Made by a program: the position numbers and the translations under genes
The notes under the pieces: generated by a model
Seen by the model: only the letters and a program-made list of their open reading frames with translations
Told to the model about the DNA's origin: nothing
The model's database searches: none
Assembly (NCBI GenBank): GCA_033855775.1
Contig: JAWVFT010000014.1
Location: forward strand, 1-64,000
DNA length: 64,000 nucleotides
Reading direction: 5' to 3'
Source of the DNA: DASVTR01 sp033855775
GTDB taxonomy: Bacteria > Acidobacteriota > Blastocatellia > Pyrinomonadales > Pyrinomonadaceae
Shown: in pieces, positions 46,086 to 55,004 of the stretch
Position numbering within the stretch: position 1 is the first letter of the stretch
Layout of the letters: each line of letters starts with the position of its first letter

Positions 46086-49000
46086 CTACCAGTTGACGGA
46101 GAGAGGTTGCGGCATCCAATTGTGAAAGACGATGGAGATGCTCCAAGGGATTTGGTCTATGAGCACGTCGAGCGTCCGTCGCTGGACGCGAAGCCTCCAC
46201 CCGTCGGACGACAACTCAAGCTTTCCCTCGCGTTGCAGAAAGGTTTCGCGCAGGCCCGCGATGGAAGTGTTCGAGATGATTGTCCAGTTGGCGATCATCG
46301 CCTTCAGCAATCGCTCGCAAAGGTCGCGCTCCTGCTCTGTGATAACGATAGCGCGTTCGACGGGCGTGGCCGTCGGCACGCCGCACATGATTTTATTCAG
46401 GACGAGCAAAGGCTCCGGCGTGTCGGTCTTGCCGTCAACGAGATACTGCAACAGGTGAGCGGCGCGCGATACGGCTTCCGCGTCACGCAGGCGAACGCGC
46501 CCCGTCTCGTCCTCGCGCAGCAAGTTAAGAGTTTGAAAAAGATGCGGCAGAAACGGCGAGGTCAGCACAAGCCCCGCGTTGTTGATATAGATAACTTCTC
46601 CGGGTTCGTCCTGCTTGTCTTCAGGCTCCTGACTGAAAGCCATCTTGGCGCGACCGCGCGGGGGCTTTGACGGAGGGCTCTCAGAGAGTTGTCGTGCGTC
46701 ATCAATCTTCGAGTCCGAAGCCGGAGCCTGCGTTGACGACGCAGACGGATTCCAGACGGCGAGCAAGCGCGTTCCGTCTTGATGAAGGATGGCGAACAGA
46801 CTGGCCTGACCGGCTTCAACGGCCAGATGCCTTGCTTGTTCCAGCAGTTGCGCGCCCACGCTCAAACGAGCGGCGTCGCCCGGCGCTAGAGATTGATAAC
46901 GCGCCGCAAAGTATTCAAAGAAAGCCGCGACGAGCCGCGCGGCGGAGCGATTGGCCGTCGCGTTGCGGGCGAGAAACTCAAGCAGGAATCGCCAGTGTAA
47001 CTCGCGGTCGGCGAGCGAGCGGGCGGCATGCGGCACGCTCTCCAACCAAGCCGAGGCCAGCGTTTCGGCTGTGTCAATCAGGATGCGATGCTGCTGCGGC
47101 TCAATCAAATAACTGAGGCGAACCAGAGCCGGTTCGGGCAGGATTTTCGCCCATCGCTCACGCTCTCTTTGGTCGTGCTGATGCTGTCGAACGAAAGCTT
47201 CGACGACTTCCGGCAACTCTTCGAACATGACGAGCAACGCAGGCAGGAGCGCGTCGTCAGGAATAGTCTCCGGCTGTGTCGAATCAACTCCCGCTTGCGA
47301 CGGGCCGAGGCTTTGCGGCGAACGGCTCTCGCCGCGCAGGAAGGCAAAGACGGCTTCGCGGACAGCCGGAGCGACGCGCTCGCGCGCAACACCTGGCGCG
47401 CTCTTCTCGCTCGCGCGTTCCGCCACCGACGCAGCGCTTTTAGCCCACGCTTCGTCTGACTTAATCGCCGCTTCAAAGGCCGCGACCTGCGCCTGCGGCA
47501 GTTTGTCCGAGGCAGACCATGCGGCGGCCTCGCGCAACAATTGACGGGCGGCTGGCTCCGGCAATGACGCCCCGAACAGTCGCCTCAACAAGCGCGCGAA
47601 GAAGCGGTTGGTCAGCGCTTCTCCTTCTTCGAGTTGCAGCAACTCTAAGAGCACGGCTTGACGCAGGCTCTCTTCCGTGGCGGGGCGATACTGCGCCGGA
47701 AGGCTGGCAAAGGCGCGCAGCAACGCTCTCAACGTTCCGGCTCCGGCCGGATTGAGCACATCAAGCAGGCGGTCGAACAACGGCGGCGGCGATTGCTCGG
47801 CCAGCGCAGCAAGCATGTCCGGCGCCTCACGCACGGCGTCAAGAAATCGCAGCGCCTCTTTCGGCTGCGTCGTCAAGAGCGCGCTTAACAACTCTGCCGC
47901 GTCGTGCTCGATTGCGTCAGGCGTCTCGCCGAATCGCAGCCTGTGAGCCAGCGCGGATTTGAGCGCGTGCGCGTCCCAACGAGCGAGGTCATCATGAACG
48001 GCCAGCGCGGCGGCCCATTCAACCGAGCCGGCTGTCGCCAGAGCCTCAAGGTCAATGAGTTGTCCGTTCAAGCTGGCCGCAATCAGCCGCGCGTAAAATG
48101 TGTGCTTGTCGGCGGCCTGAGCCGCGAACGACGAGAGCGCAGAGCGGAAGGGACTGTCGGCTTCCGTCGCCTGACGGAACAAACGGCGGAGCAGTTCCGC
48201 GAGGCTCTCTTCGGGCAGTAGATGCACTGCGCGGACGAGCGTTTGCAGTTGCTCTTCAGCGTGTTCCAAAGGGAAGACAACGCGCAACAGCGAGCGCGAC
48301 AGCAAGGGCAGCGACGACAGAGCGCGCCCGGTGGTCAAACTGGAATCGCGCAACAAGGCCCACCAGGGCAACGCTCCATAGCGAAAGTAGTAGCGCAGGA
48401 TTTCCGCCTGGTCGTAGCGCGTGAAAGCCGGGCGGGCTTCCTTCGCGCGCGTTTCCTTCGCCGTGCGCGCTTCCCTTGCCTGAAGAGCCTCCGTCGCCGG
48501 AAGAGTCTCCATCGGCGTGCGCGCCTCCATCACCGTGCGAGCGCCGCGGCTGCTCATGAACAGCTCGATTGTTTCCCGCGCCAATCGCAACTCTTCCGTC
48601 TCTCGATTCGCAGCTTGATTCGCAGCCTGCTTCAGCGCGGCTTCCAATTTTTCGGCCAGCGCGATTGTCGAGACGCCCGCGCGCCAAGCCACGGACTCCA
48701 TGACATCTTGAACCATCAAGCGCAAGTCCACGCGGCTCGTTGAATCTTTCAAAAGGTATTCGAGCATGGCCGTCAAGACTTTGTTGTCCTCTGCCGTGGA
48801 GCGCCCGGGGCTGCCCGTTTCCATCTGCGCGCGAACGCCTGACAAAAGTTTGACGAACGTTGCGATGAAGGCGCGCGACTGCGGCTCTATCAACGCGAGC
48901 ACGTCTTGAAACGGAAAGGCTTGCAGCAGCCGCGCAATCACAATCGAACGTCCCGGCGCGGAGAGGCGCGCGACTTTCCAGAGCAGTTGGCGCGCGCGCG

Positions 49001-50339
49001 CCGCATCGCGCGCAGCAAGCCAGCGCAGCAGGCCGCGCAGTTCCACAACCGCTCCGCGTTCCGCAATCGCTCCGCGAGCTTCAACATCATCCGTCGTTGT
49101 TTGGCCCGCGCTCGGAGATTGGCCCGCGCTCAGATAAAGCTCAAGCGATGAGAGCGCGACCTCAATCTGTTCGCGCAGTCGTTCTCCGCTCTCTGCGCGC
49201 GGTGGCTCTCCGATTTCTGCGCGCGGCGGATCTTCAAGCGGCTCTTCAATTTGTTCAAGCGGCTGCGCTTCAAGTTGTTCGCGCGGCTGCGGCTCATTGG
49301 CTGGCTGTTCGGTCGCAGATTCCCGCGCGATTGTTTGAGCCGCGACTTCAACATCTTCCCTGAAGAGAGGCGACGATGCTTCGTCATATGGTTCGGCTGG
49401 CTGCCGGGTTGGCGGCGTTTCAAGCGACAAGGCTCTTTCGTGTTGCGCGGTTTCGTTGTCGAGTTCATGCGCCAGCTCGCGTATGACTGTGGGCAAAGTC
49501 GAGGCTAGAGAATGTCGCTTCTCTGTCTGCAACAGACCGCGGAGAAGCACGTTCAGGAGTTCCGCGTAGCCGAGTCCTTCGCTCGCGCCCATGCCTTCGA
49601 GCAGCGATTTGAGGAAGCTCCGGCGGTTGAATTGCGAGCCGGGGTCTTGCGCGATGTAGGCCAGAACCAGTGACCAGAGCAGCCGCGCAAACTGCGTGTC
49701 GCTCAACTTGAGCACGGGCTTGACGCGGTGAATGTCGCGCAGGTCTGTCAGGTAAGCGATGATGAGGATGGCGTGTTCGGGTTCGAGCAGTTGCAGCAAA
49801 CGCCGCAGGGATTCTTCTCCGAGTTGGAGCAAGAGACGCTCGCGCACGCGCGCGTCGCCGCCCTGCTTTCTGATTAGCTCGACAAGACCGTTCGGGTCGG
49901 CTTCGGCAAGCTCGCGCATCAAAGCTTCGAGGGAAAAATCAATCGCGCGCGTGGCCCAGAAAGGCAACGTTCCTGAGAGCAGGTAATGCTCCAACAATTC
50001 GAGGCGCGATGTTTCTTCCGACGGCCAACGCTCTTCCGGCGCGTAGCCTTCGTCCAGTTGGCGCAGATGCTCTTCGAGCGTTTGCCGCAGTTCGCGGTAG
50101 AGGCGTTCGGCGGCAGTCTCTTCGAAGGAAGCGAAAGGTATGCGGCCAAGATTGACCTTGAGTTTGCCAATCCTGACGTGACGACCGGGGACAGCGAGTT
50201 CATCCAGAACGCGCTCGATGACGGGCAGGAAAAAACGGCGATTGAAATCTTCCAGCCGGGGTTGCAGGGCGAGCGCGAGCGCTTCCGAATCAACCTCAAT
50301 CTCAAGCCGCTGTTCCCTGATGCTGTGTTGCAACTTCAA
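46086..50339 (-). CDS. Contractile injection system tape-measure-type protein (CIS_TMP-like)
   Basis: The 1417-residue protein begins with the conserved signature of the CIS tape-measure-associated family: FNRRFFLPVIERVLDELAVP and VRIGKLKVNLGRIP in the first 70 residues. The rest is helical and repetitive. The motif LLEHYLLSGTLPFWATR recurs later as LRYYFRYGALPWWALL, with a Pro-Trp core typical of this family. Two charged low-complexity stretches stand out: a Glu/Pro-rich run near 340-400 (repeated PPRAE units) and a Thr/Ala/Glu run near 605-645. The gene sits between a baseplate gene and the AAA+ gene, as in other eCIS clusters. It is longer than many relatives. Confidence 0.8.
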   Translation of the reverse strand: MKLQHSIREQRLEIEVDSEALALALQPRLEDFNRRFFLPVIERVLDELAVPGRHVRIGKLKVNLGRIPFASFEETAAERLYRELRQTLEEHLRQLDEGYAPEERWPSEETSRLELLEHYLLSGTLPFWATRAIDFSLEALMRELAEADPNGLVELIRKQGGDARVRERLLLQLGEESLRRLLQLLEPEHAILIIAYLTDLRDIHRVKPVLKLSDTQFARLLWSLVLAYIAQDPGSQFNRRSFLKSLLEGMGASEGLGYAELLNVLLRGLLQTEKRHSLASTLPTVIRELAHELDNETAQHERALSLETPPTRQPAEPYDEASSPLFREDVEVAAQTIARESATEQPANEPQPREQLEAQPLEQIEEPLEDPPRAEIGEPPRAESGERLREQIEVALSSLELYLSAGQSPSAGQTTTDDVEARGAIAERGAVVELRGLLRWLAARDAARARQLLWKVARLSAPGRSIVIARLLQAFPFQDVLALIEPQSRAFIATFVKLLSGVRAQMETGSPGRSTAEDNKVLTAMLEYLLKDSTSRVDLRLMVQDVMESVAWRAGVSTIALAEKLEAALKQAANQAANRETEELRLARETIELFMSSRGARTVMEARTPMETLPATEALQAREARTAKETRAKEARPAFTRYDQAEILRYYFRYGALPWWALLRDSSLTTGRALSSLPLLSRSLLRVVFPLEHAEEQLQTLVRAVHLLPEESLAELLRRLFRQATEADSPFRSALSSFAAQAADKHTFYARLIAASLNGQLIDLEALATAGSVEWAAALAVHDDLARWDAHALKSALAHRLRFGETPDAIEHDAAELLSALLTTQPKEALRFLDAVREAPDMLAALAEQSPPPLFDRLLDVLNPAGAGTLRALLRAFASLPAQYRPATEESLRQAVLLELLQLEEGEALTNRFFARLLRRLFGASLPEPAARQLLREAAAWSASDKLPQAQVAAFEAAIKSDEAWAKSAASVAERASEKSAPGVARERVAPAVREAVFAFLRGESRSPQSLGPSQAGVDSTQPETIPDDALLPALLVMFEELPEVVEAFVRQHQHDQRERERWAKILPEPALVRLSYLIEPQQHRILIDTAETLASAWLESVPHAARSLADRELHWRFLLEFLARNATANRSAARLVAAFFEYFAARYQSLAPGDAARLSVGAQLLEQARHLAVEAGQASLFAILHQDGTRLLAVWNPSASSTQAPASDSKIDDARQLSESPPSKPPRGRAKMAFSQEPEDKQDEPGEVIYINNAGLVLTSPFLPHLFQTLNLLREDETGRVRLRDAEAVSRAAHLLQYLVDGKTDTPEPLLVLNKIMCGVPTATPVERAIVITEQERDLCERLLKAMIANWTIISNTSIAGLRETFLQREGKLELSSDGWRLRVQRRTLDVLIDQIPWSISIVFHNWMPQPLSVNW

Positions 50340-50381
50340 CTCCGAAACCTCTTCCGCTCAATCATGTCAGGCGCGCACGGC

Positions 50382-52991
50382 TCAGCGTTGATGTGTTTCG
50401 CGCCATGAGCGGTCGCGCCCCTCCGGCTGCGTGGTCAGCTGGCCGTCCGGGCCAAGCTGGCATTGTTCCAGAAAGTCTCGCAGGTCGTCGGACGTGTTGA
50501 TGATTTCCCGCCGCGCGCGATGGCGGAGCGCGCGTCGCCAGTCCCAGTAGAGCGTCTCGAACTGGCGCATTTGCATGGGACGCAAGAAGCAGAAGTTGAC
50601 GACGATGTGCGCGGGCGTGTTCTGGCGAACAACTTCGCGGACGATGGTTTGATAGTCGCTGCTGCTCAACTGGCGCGGGAGCGCAGACACCACCGCCGTT
50701 ATCGTGAAGCTGTAAACGAAATCATCTTCCGGCGCAGCCGTCGCGGCATCATGACGAGCAAGCGCTTTGTCGTCGCTGCTCTGTGCGGCCTCCGCCTCTT
50801 CATCGAAGGGCGCGTCGCCGTCGCGCTTGAGCGGCGGGTTCCAAAGGAGCGTGTGCTCGACGATGTAGAGTTGCTGGCTGAGGCGATAGAGCGCGCTCAT
50901 CTGTTTGACGAGCGGGCCGACCGCCGCCGTCGCGCTCTGGATGTCCGTGTATCTGCCAATCATGTGCCAGTCGTTTTCCGACGGCGACTTGCAGACCAGC
51001 GCGACGGCGCTTTCGCCGGGAAGCGAGCCGACGCGAAAATTCTCTACGTGTTCAGCCGCGCGCAGAAACTCCTCCGTCAAAGGTCGCGCGGGTTGCAGCG
51101 GATTCACAGGCGCAAGCGGCTGTTCATTCTCGCTGGCTGACGCGCTTTCGTCAGTGGAAAATTTGATGGGCGTGAACTGCTCTTCGATGTGGTCTGAGAA
51201 ACGACTGAGCGCGCGTCCGACGGAGCCGCTCGCGTCCGTCTCAACGAGTTCCACGCCGTACTCGTCGAGGGCTTCCACCAGAGGCCGGTTATCATAGACG
51301 TTCATGCCGAGTTGAATGCGGCACTTGATTTCCATCCCGGCGATGTTGCGCGCCGTCGGGAGAGCCAGATAATCAATGCCGCGCCCGCGATTGTGCGTGC
51401 TCGCAATCATGTTGCGCAGCAAGGCGAGCTTCACGCGCATCAACTCCTCGCCGGAGTTCTCATCTTGCTTGCCACATCCGGCCAACTCCGAAACCGAAGA
51501 CGAGTTCAACTGCTCCGCATAAAGCGCCAGCAGGAAATCAAGGAAGCGATTGCGGCGCGCAAGCGCCGGGTCCTGGCTGTAGGTCAGAAGTTCGAGGCCG
51601 CCGCGGTAATTCTCTTTAAGCAGCGGCTCAACGTCCGGCACAGACCTGGACAGGTATTGATAAAAGTATGTGTGATGCAGCCCCGGCTCCGTGGAGTAGA
51701 GGTCTTTGGCGTGGGCCAACTGCGCGAAGAAGTCGGCCAGCAGTTGCTCGAAGACGAGCAGGTATCCCTTCAGTTGCTTGGCTTGCCCGCGACGAGCGAT
51801 GGTGGCGTCATCCGGCAGACCGGAATGATTGATGCCGTAGACGTTCGGATACTGATTCTGAATCGAATAATAGTTTTCGACATCACGATAGACGCCGCGC
51901 GGGATAGCGAAGAACTCTTCATACTGCGGCAGCAAGCGATAGGCGCGGCGATAGTCCGTCCACAATTTATCCAACTCGCGTTTGACGCGCGCAGGGTCCG
52001 GCGCGCATTGGATGCCGTTCTTGAACAGTCGCAGCGAATAGCCGCCGTCTCTGATGTTCGAGCGCGTGTCGAGTTGAAGGATTTCCAGTTCGCGGACTTC
52101 GATGGAAGCGTTGGATGGATACGTCTTTCCGTCGGGGCCGACAACGACCGACACGTCGCGCACGCTGATGACGCCCGCGCTGCCCGCCATGACGCGAATG
52201 ATTTCTTGCACGGGAATAAGCGTGGCCTTCGGTTGGAGTTGGTCATCGCTGATGAAGCCGTTGCGGAGCAGCGGGCCGTTGAAGATTTCGTCGCCCGTCC
52301 GGCCCGCGTCGAGCAAGCTCTTGAGCGATTGGCGACGAAGCTCAGGGGCCAGAAAATTGCCGAGCGCGAAGAAGAGATTCGCCAGAATCGCTTCGGGCGT
52401 GAGCGTCTCGTCAATGTTCACGTCGGCGTAGACGATTGTGGGAACGGGCTTGACGAAGCGAATGGCGTGGACGTTTTCACACAGGTCACGATGGCGGCAA
52501 TAAACCCTCAACACTCGCTTGCGAATCGCTTCCGGCAGGAAGGCAGGGTCGCACGCGCAGGGGTCTACGCCGGGCGCGTAGACCGTCATGTCGTAAAGGC
52601 CGTTGATGAAGGGCGAGCGATACGGCGTCAGCCAGATGTTGGCGATTTGCGGGATGCGGTCAACGAGCAGCTTGCGATAATCGTTTTCGGTCAGCGGGTT
52701 GCACGTGAGAATGCGACGAGGAATGAACAGAGCTTGCTGCCGCGTGTTTATTCGTCGCGTCTGCCTGTCGATGAGCAAATCTTCGAGCGGCAACTCCGCG
52801 CGGTATGACAACTCCGTCAAGGCATAGCACAGTTGTTCGAGCGTGGTGACGCCGGGGTCGTGCTCGTTATAGTCAGTCCAGATGTCCGAAGACAACTGCT
52901 GGACGAGCCGCAGTCCTTCTTCCTTCAAGGCGGGATAGTCCATCCCTTTGTTGACTGGCTCTTCCGGGGAAATTGTCGTTGGTTCTGCCAT
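50382..52991 (-). CDS. Baseplate wedge-like protein (Afp12-like)
   Basis: The 869-residue protein opens MAEPTTISPEEPVNKGMDYP, then has SSDIWTDYNEHDPGVTTLEQ and LCYALTELSYRAELPLEDLL, signature text of one of the two large baseplate proteins of Afp/PVC-type particles. Later parts contain beta-rich modules (VADVNIDETLTPEAILANLF-like text). The C-terminal region is helical and rich in charged residues. It likely forms part of the baseplate wedge together with the 58707-62975 protein. It is 42 bp from the tape-measure gene and separated from the J-like protein by the cargo cassette, an uncommon arrangement. Confidence 0.72.
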   Translation of the reverse strand: MAEPTTISPEEPVNKGMDYPALKEEGLRLVQQLSSDIWTDYNEHDPGVTTLEQLCYALTELSYRAELPLEDLLIDRQTRRINTRQQALFIPRRILTCNPLTENDYRKLLVDRIPQIANIWLTPYRSPFINGLYDMTVYAPGVDPCACDPAFLPEAIRKRVLRVYCRHRDLCENVHAIRFVKPVPTIVYADVNIDETLTPEAILANLFFALGNFLAPELRRQSLKSLLDAGRTGDEIFNGPLLRNGFISDDQLQPKATLIPVQEIIRVMAGSAGVISVRDVSVVVGPDGKTYPSNASIEVRELEILQLDTRSNIRDGGYSLRLFKNGIQCAPDPARVKRELDKLWTDYRRAYRLLPQYEEFFAIPRGVYRDVENYYSIQNQYPNVYGINHSGLPDDATIARRGQAKQLKGYLLVFEQLLADFFAQLAHAKDLYSTEPGLHHTYFYQYLSRSVPDVEPLLKENYRGGLELLTYSQDPALARRNRFLDFLLALYAEQLNSSSVSELAGCGKQDENSGEELMRVKLALLRNMIASTHNRGRGIDYLALPTARNIAGMEIKCRIQLGMNVYDNRPLVEALDEYGVELVETDASGSVGRALSRFSDHIEEQFTPIKFSTDESASASENEQPLAPVNPLQPARPLTEEFLRAAEHVENFRVGSLPGESAVALVCKSPSENDWHMIGRYTDIQSATAAVGPLVKQMSALYRLSQQLYIVEHTLLWNPPLKRDGDAPFDEEAEAAQSSDDKALARHDAATAAPEDDFVYSFTITAVVSALPRQLSSSDYQTIVREVVRQNTPAHIVVNFCFLRPMQMRQFETLYWDWRRALRHRARREIINTSDDLRDFLEQCQLGPDGQLTTQPEGRDRSWRETHQR

Positions 52992-53154
52992 AAGACGTTC
53001 TCGCTATGATTGACGGTTTCGACCTGATAGCCCCGTTGCCCTTTTGATTCCAGACAGCGCGAGCATGAAGCGACTCGCTCCCCTCAAGGCTCGACGAGAC
53101 GAGAGCGAGCATGACGCGCGCAGACTGTAGAGAAAGAGCGGCGTGCGGCTGCTC
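52992..53154. other. Gap between cargo and baseplate genes
   Basis: This gap of 163 bp contains a stretch rich in GAGC/CGAG words (53055-53115). I see no gene, clear terminator or promoter in it. Confidence 0.3.
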
Positions 53155-54339
53155 TCAGTTCTTCTTCACGACGACGCCGTACGGGCCATCAATATCCTCA
53201 TCCTCGTCAACGTACATGTGTCCATGCGCGAATGCCCAAAATCTGTTATGTGGAATATCTTCAACGTCGTCCCATGCTTCATCGAACTCATTCTGGTCAT
53301 CCCATGTATCGTCAATCAGTTCTTTGGCCGCGACCGCCTGTTGCACGCTCAGCCCGTAGCCTCGCAGCATGCCTTGAGTAACCTGCGACGCAAACATGTA
53401 GTTGACCTCTTCTTCATCATCGTCTGGATTGGCCTGAGCCAAAGCGACCGAACTCACCCGCACCCACTCTGACTCGTCCTCCATATCATCTTCGCTGCCG
53501 TCGGAATCAGCCTCTTTCCAGTAGCCCCAATTGGCGTTGATGCTAGCCGGGATGCCAGCCGGATAGTCATCATCGTAGCCGACGTTGACTTCCAGGTAAG
53601 TCCAGTCCTCATCGTCAAGGGCGCTTTCCTTGGCGGCATCCTCAAGCCTTCGCCAGTTGCCGTTTTGGTTGAGAGCATTGGTGGTCGGGACCAGGTTTTC
53701 GGTGTCGTTGCCGGGGCCGCCCAACTGCGCGTTGATGAGATGGAAACGCACCCACTGGCCCTTCAATCGTCCAAGCTTTCTCCTGAGCCAATTCCAACCC
53801 GGCGGGTCAACGCTCGGCACGCCGCCGTCACCCGGGTTTTTCATCACGGCGATGAGCTTTTCCGGCACCGTCTCTCCGCCGTCGTCGGTCGTTTCAGCCG
53901 TGTCCCACTTGAAGCCGTCGGAAGCGGGCGTGGAGTTTCGATAGCGTCCCTCCGGCTGAAGTTGCAGCGGAGCTTCCGCCATCTCTTTTCTTTGCAGCGG
54001 CGCAAGCTTTTCCTGCAACGGCTCTTCCTCTTCCCCTGCGATTGCCTCCTCAAGTTGCAGCGTTGGCTGTGGCTGCTGCGCGCTCTTCCGCGCTGACAGA
54101 GTTGCGGCCAGTTTCCTCTGCGCCGTGACGCGCGAACTTTGGTCGAACATCTGTTGGAGTTGGAGTTGCGCTTGAACCTTAGAACTCCGGTTCAAGCTCT
54201 CCCGCAAGGGCGATTCGTTGACGGCGGCGCCCGCATCTGAAAGTTGAAGAGTTGGCGAGACGTTGCGCTCTTTGTCCGCAAAGCCGCCCGCGTTGTCGCG
54301 GCTGGCGTTTTCAGATGTCTTCTGCGCAAATGTGTTCAT
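53155..54339 (-). CDS. Candidate eCIS cargo 1: shared leader with nuclease-like tail
   Basis: The 394-residue protein shares the N-terminal leader of the two other cassette proteins: MNTFA at the start, SLNRSSKVQAQLQLQQMFD and SSRVTAQRKLAATLS (about residues 48-82), then one EEEEPLQEKLAPLQ unit near 103-116. It lacks the DUF4157 core. Around residues 196-224 it reads VRFHLINAQLGGPGNDTENL and VPTTNALN, close in style to DNA/RNA non-specific endonucleases (H200 as candidate catalytic His, N215/N221/N224 near the metal site). The last 150 residues are very acidic. It is probably a secreted nuclease effector; the nuclease call is by eye. ATG 54339 follows a weak GGCAG site. Confidence 0.6.
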   Translation of the reverse strand: MNTFAQKTSENASRDNAGGFADKERNVSPTLQLSDAGAAVNESPLRESLNRSSKVQAQLQLQQMFDQSSRVTAQRKLAATLSARKSAQQPQPTLQLEEAIAGEEEEPLQEKLAPLQRKEMAEAPLQLQPEGRYRNSTPASDGFKWDTAETTDDGGETVPEKLIAVMKNPGDGGVPSVDPPGWNWLRRKLGRLKGQWVRFHLINAQLGGPGNDTENLVPTTNALNQNGNWRRLEDAAKESALDDEDWTYLEVNVGYDDDYPAGIPASINANWGYWKEADSDGSEDDMEDESEWVRVSSVALAQANPDDDEEEVNYMFASQVTQGMLRGYGLSVQQAVAAKELIDDTWDDQNEFDEAWDDVEDIPHNRFWAFAHGHMYVDEDEDIDGPYGVVVKKN

Positions 54340-54438
54340 CTCTGCCAGCCTTCCTGCGGCGTTCGCTGCGTGGGGCGTTGCCGAACAATTCGAGCGTGGT
54401 CGCGCCGGAGTCCTGGTCGTCTCTTCGGCCAGCTTCGC

Positions 54439-54993
54439 TTAACTTCCGGCCGAGCGGCTTTCGATGAGCGATTGAATCAGGTAGCGTTCCATGCCGGGAA
54501 GCGGCTGCCGGGAAAGCTCGCGCAGGCTGGACAACTCTGCGGCGTTTGCCGCCGGGTCGCCCGCGTAGTTCTGTTCCAACACAGGCAACAGCAACCGCGT
54601 CAGCAGCGTGGCGCGCTCCGCCATCCATGCGCGGAAGAAGTCTGAACGACGCTCCGCCGTGTCTATCTCGACGCCAAGCTCATCCAGTTCGGCGGACAGC
54701 GCGGCATCGTCGGGCGGTTGCTGCAAGGAGGGAAACTGCCGCGCGAGCAGCCCCGAAGTCAGTCCTGAAAAATCGCTTCCGGCAATCTGCTGCGGGTCGA
54801 AATATAGATGCGCGGGATTGTCCGCGCTCTTGGAGAGAAGCGACTCGGCGGGCGTGACGAACGTGTCGAAGAGCAGCCGAATTGTTTCCAGCGCAGCCTT
54901 GCGGGATGACAGGTCTGCGCTATCGAGTTGACTGATTAACTCGGCGGCGCGATTCGGTTGCGCCACGATAGAGTCGTATAGCTTAGTCGTCAT
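54439..54993 (-). CDS. Orphan helical protein inside the cargo cassette
   Basis: The 184-residue protein is mostly helical with no membrane segment, signal or recognisable domain. It starts MTTKLYDSIVAQPNRAAELI and has a middle part ISQLDSADLSSRKAALETIR. It lacks the leader shared by its neighbours. It begins 11 bp after the stop of the PD-(D/E)XK-like cargo gene and ends about 100 bp before the endonuclease-like cargo. Position and size would fit a chaperone, loading adaptor or immunity protein, but none of these is supported by sequence. Confidence 0.55.
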   Translation of the reverse strand: MTTKLYDSIVAQPNRAAELISQLDSADLSSRKAALETIRLLFDTFVTPAESLLSKSADNPAHLYFDPQQIAGSDFSGLTSGLLARQFPSLQQPPDDAALSAELDELGVEIDTAERRSDFFRAWMAERATLLTRLLLPVLEQNYAGDPAANAAELSSLRELSRQPLPGMERYLIQSLIESRSAGS

Positions 54994-55004
54994 AATTTCA
55001 CACC

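Noticed and set aside
51312..52808. 498-codon plus-strand ORF opposite the baseplate gene
   Set aside because: Antisense shadow of a clearly coding minus-strand gene; Arg/Ala/Val-rich with no family signal.
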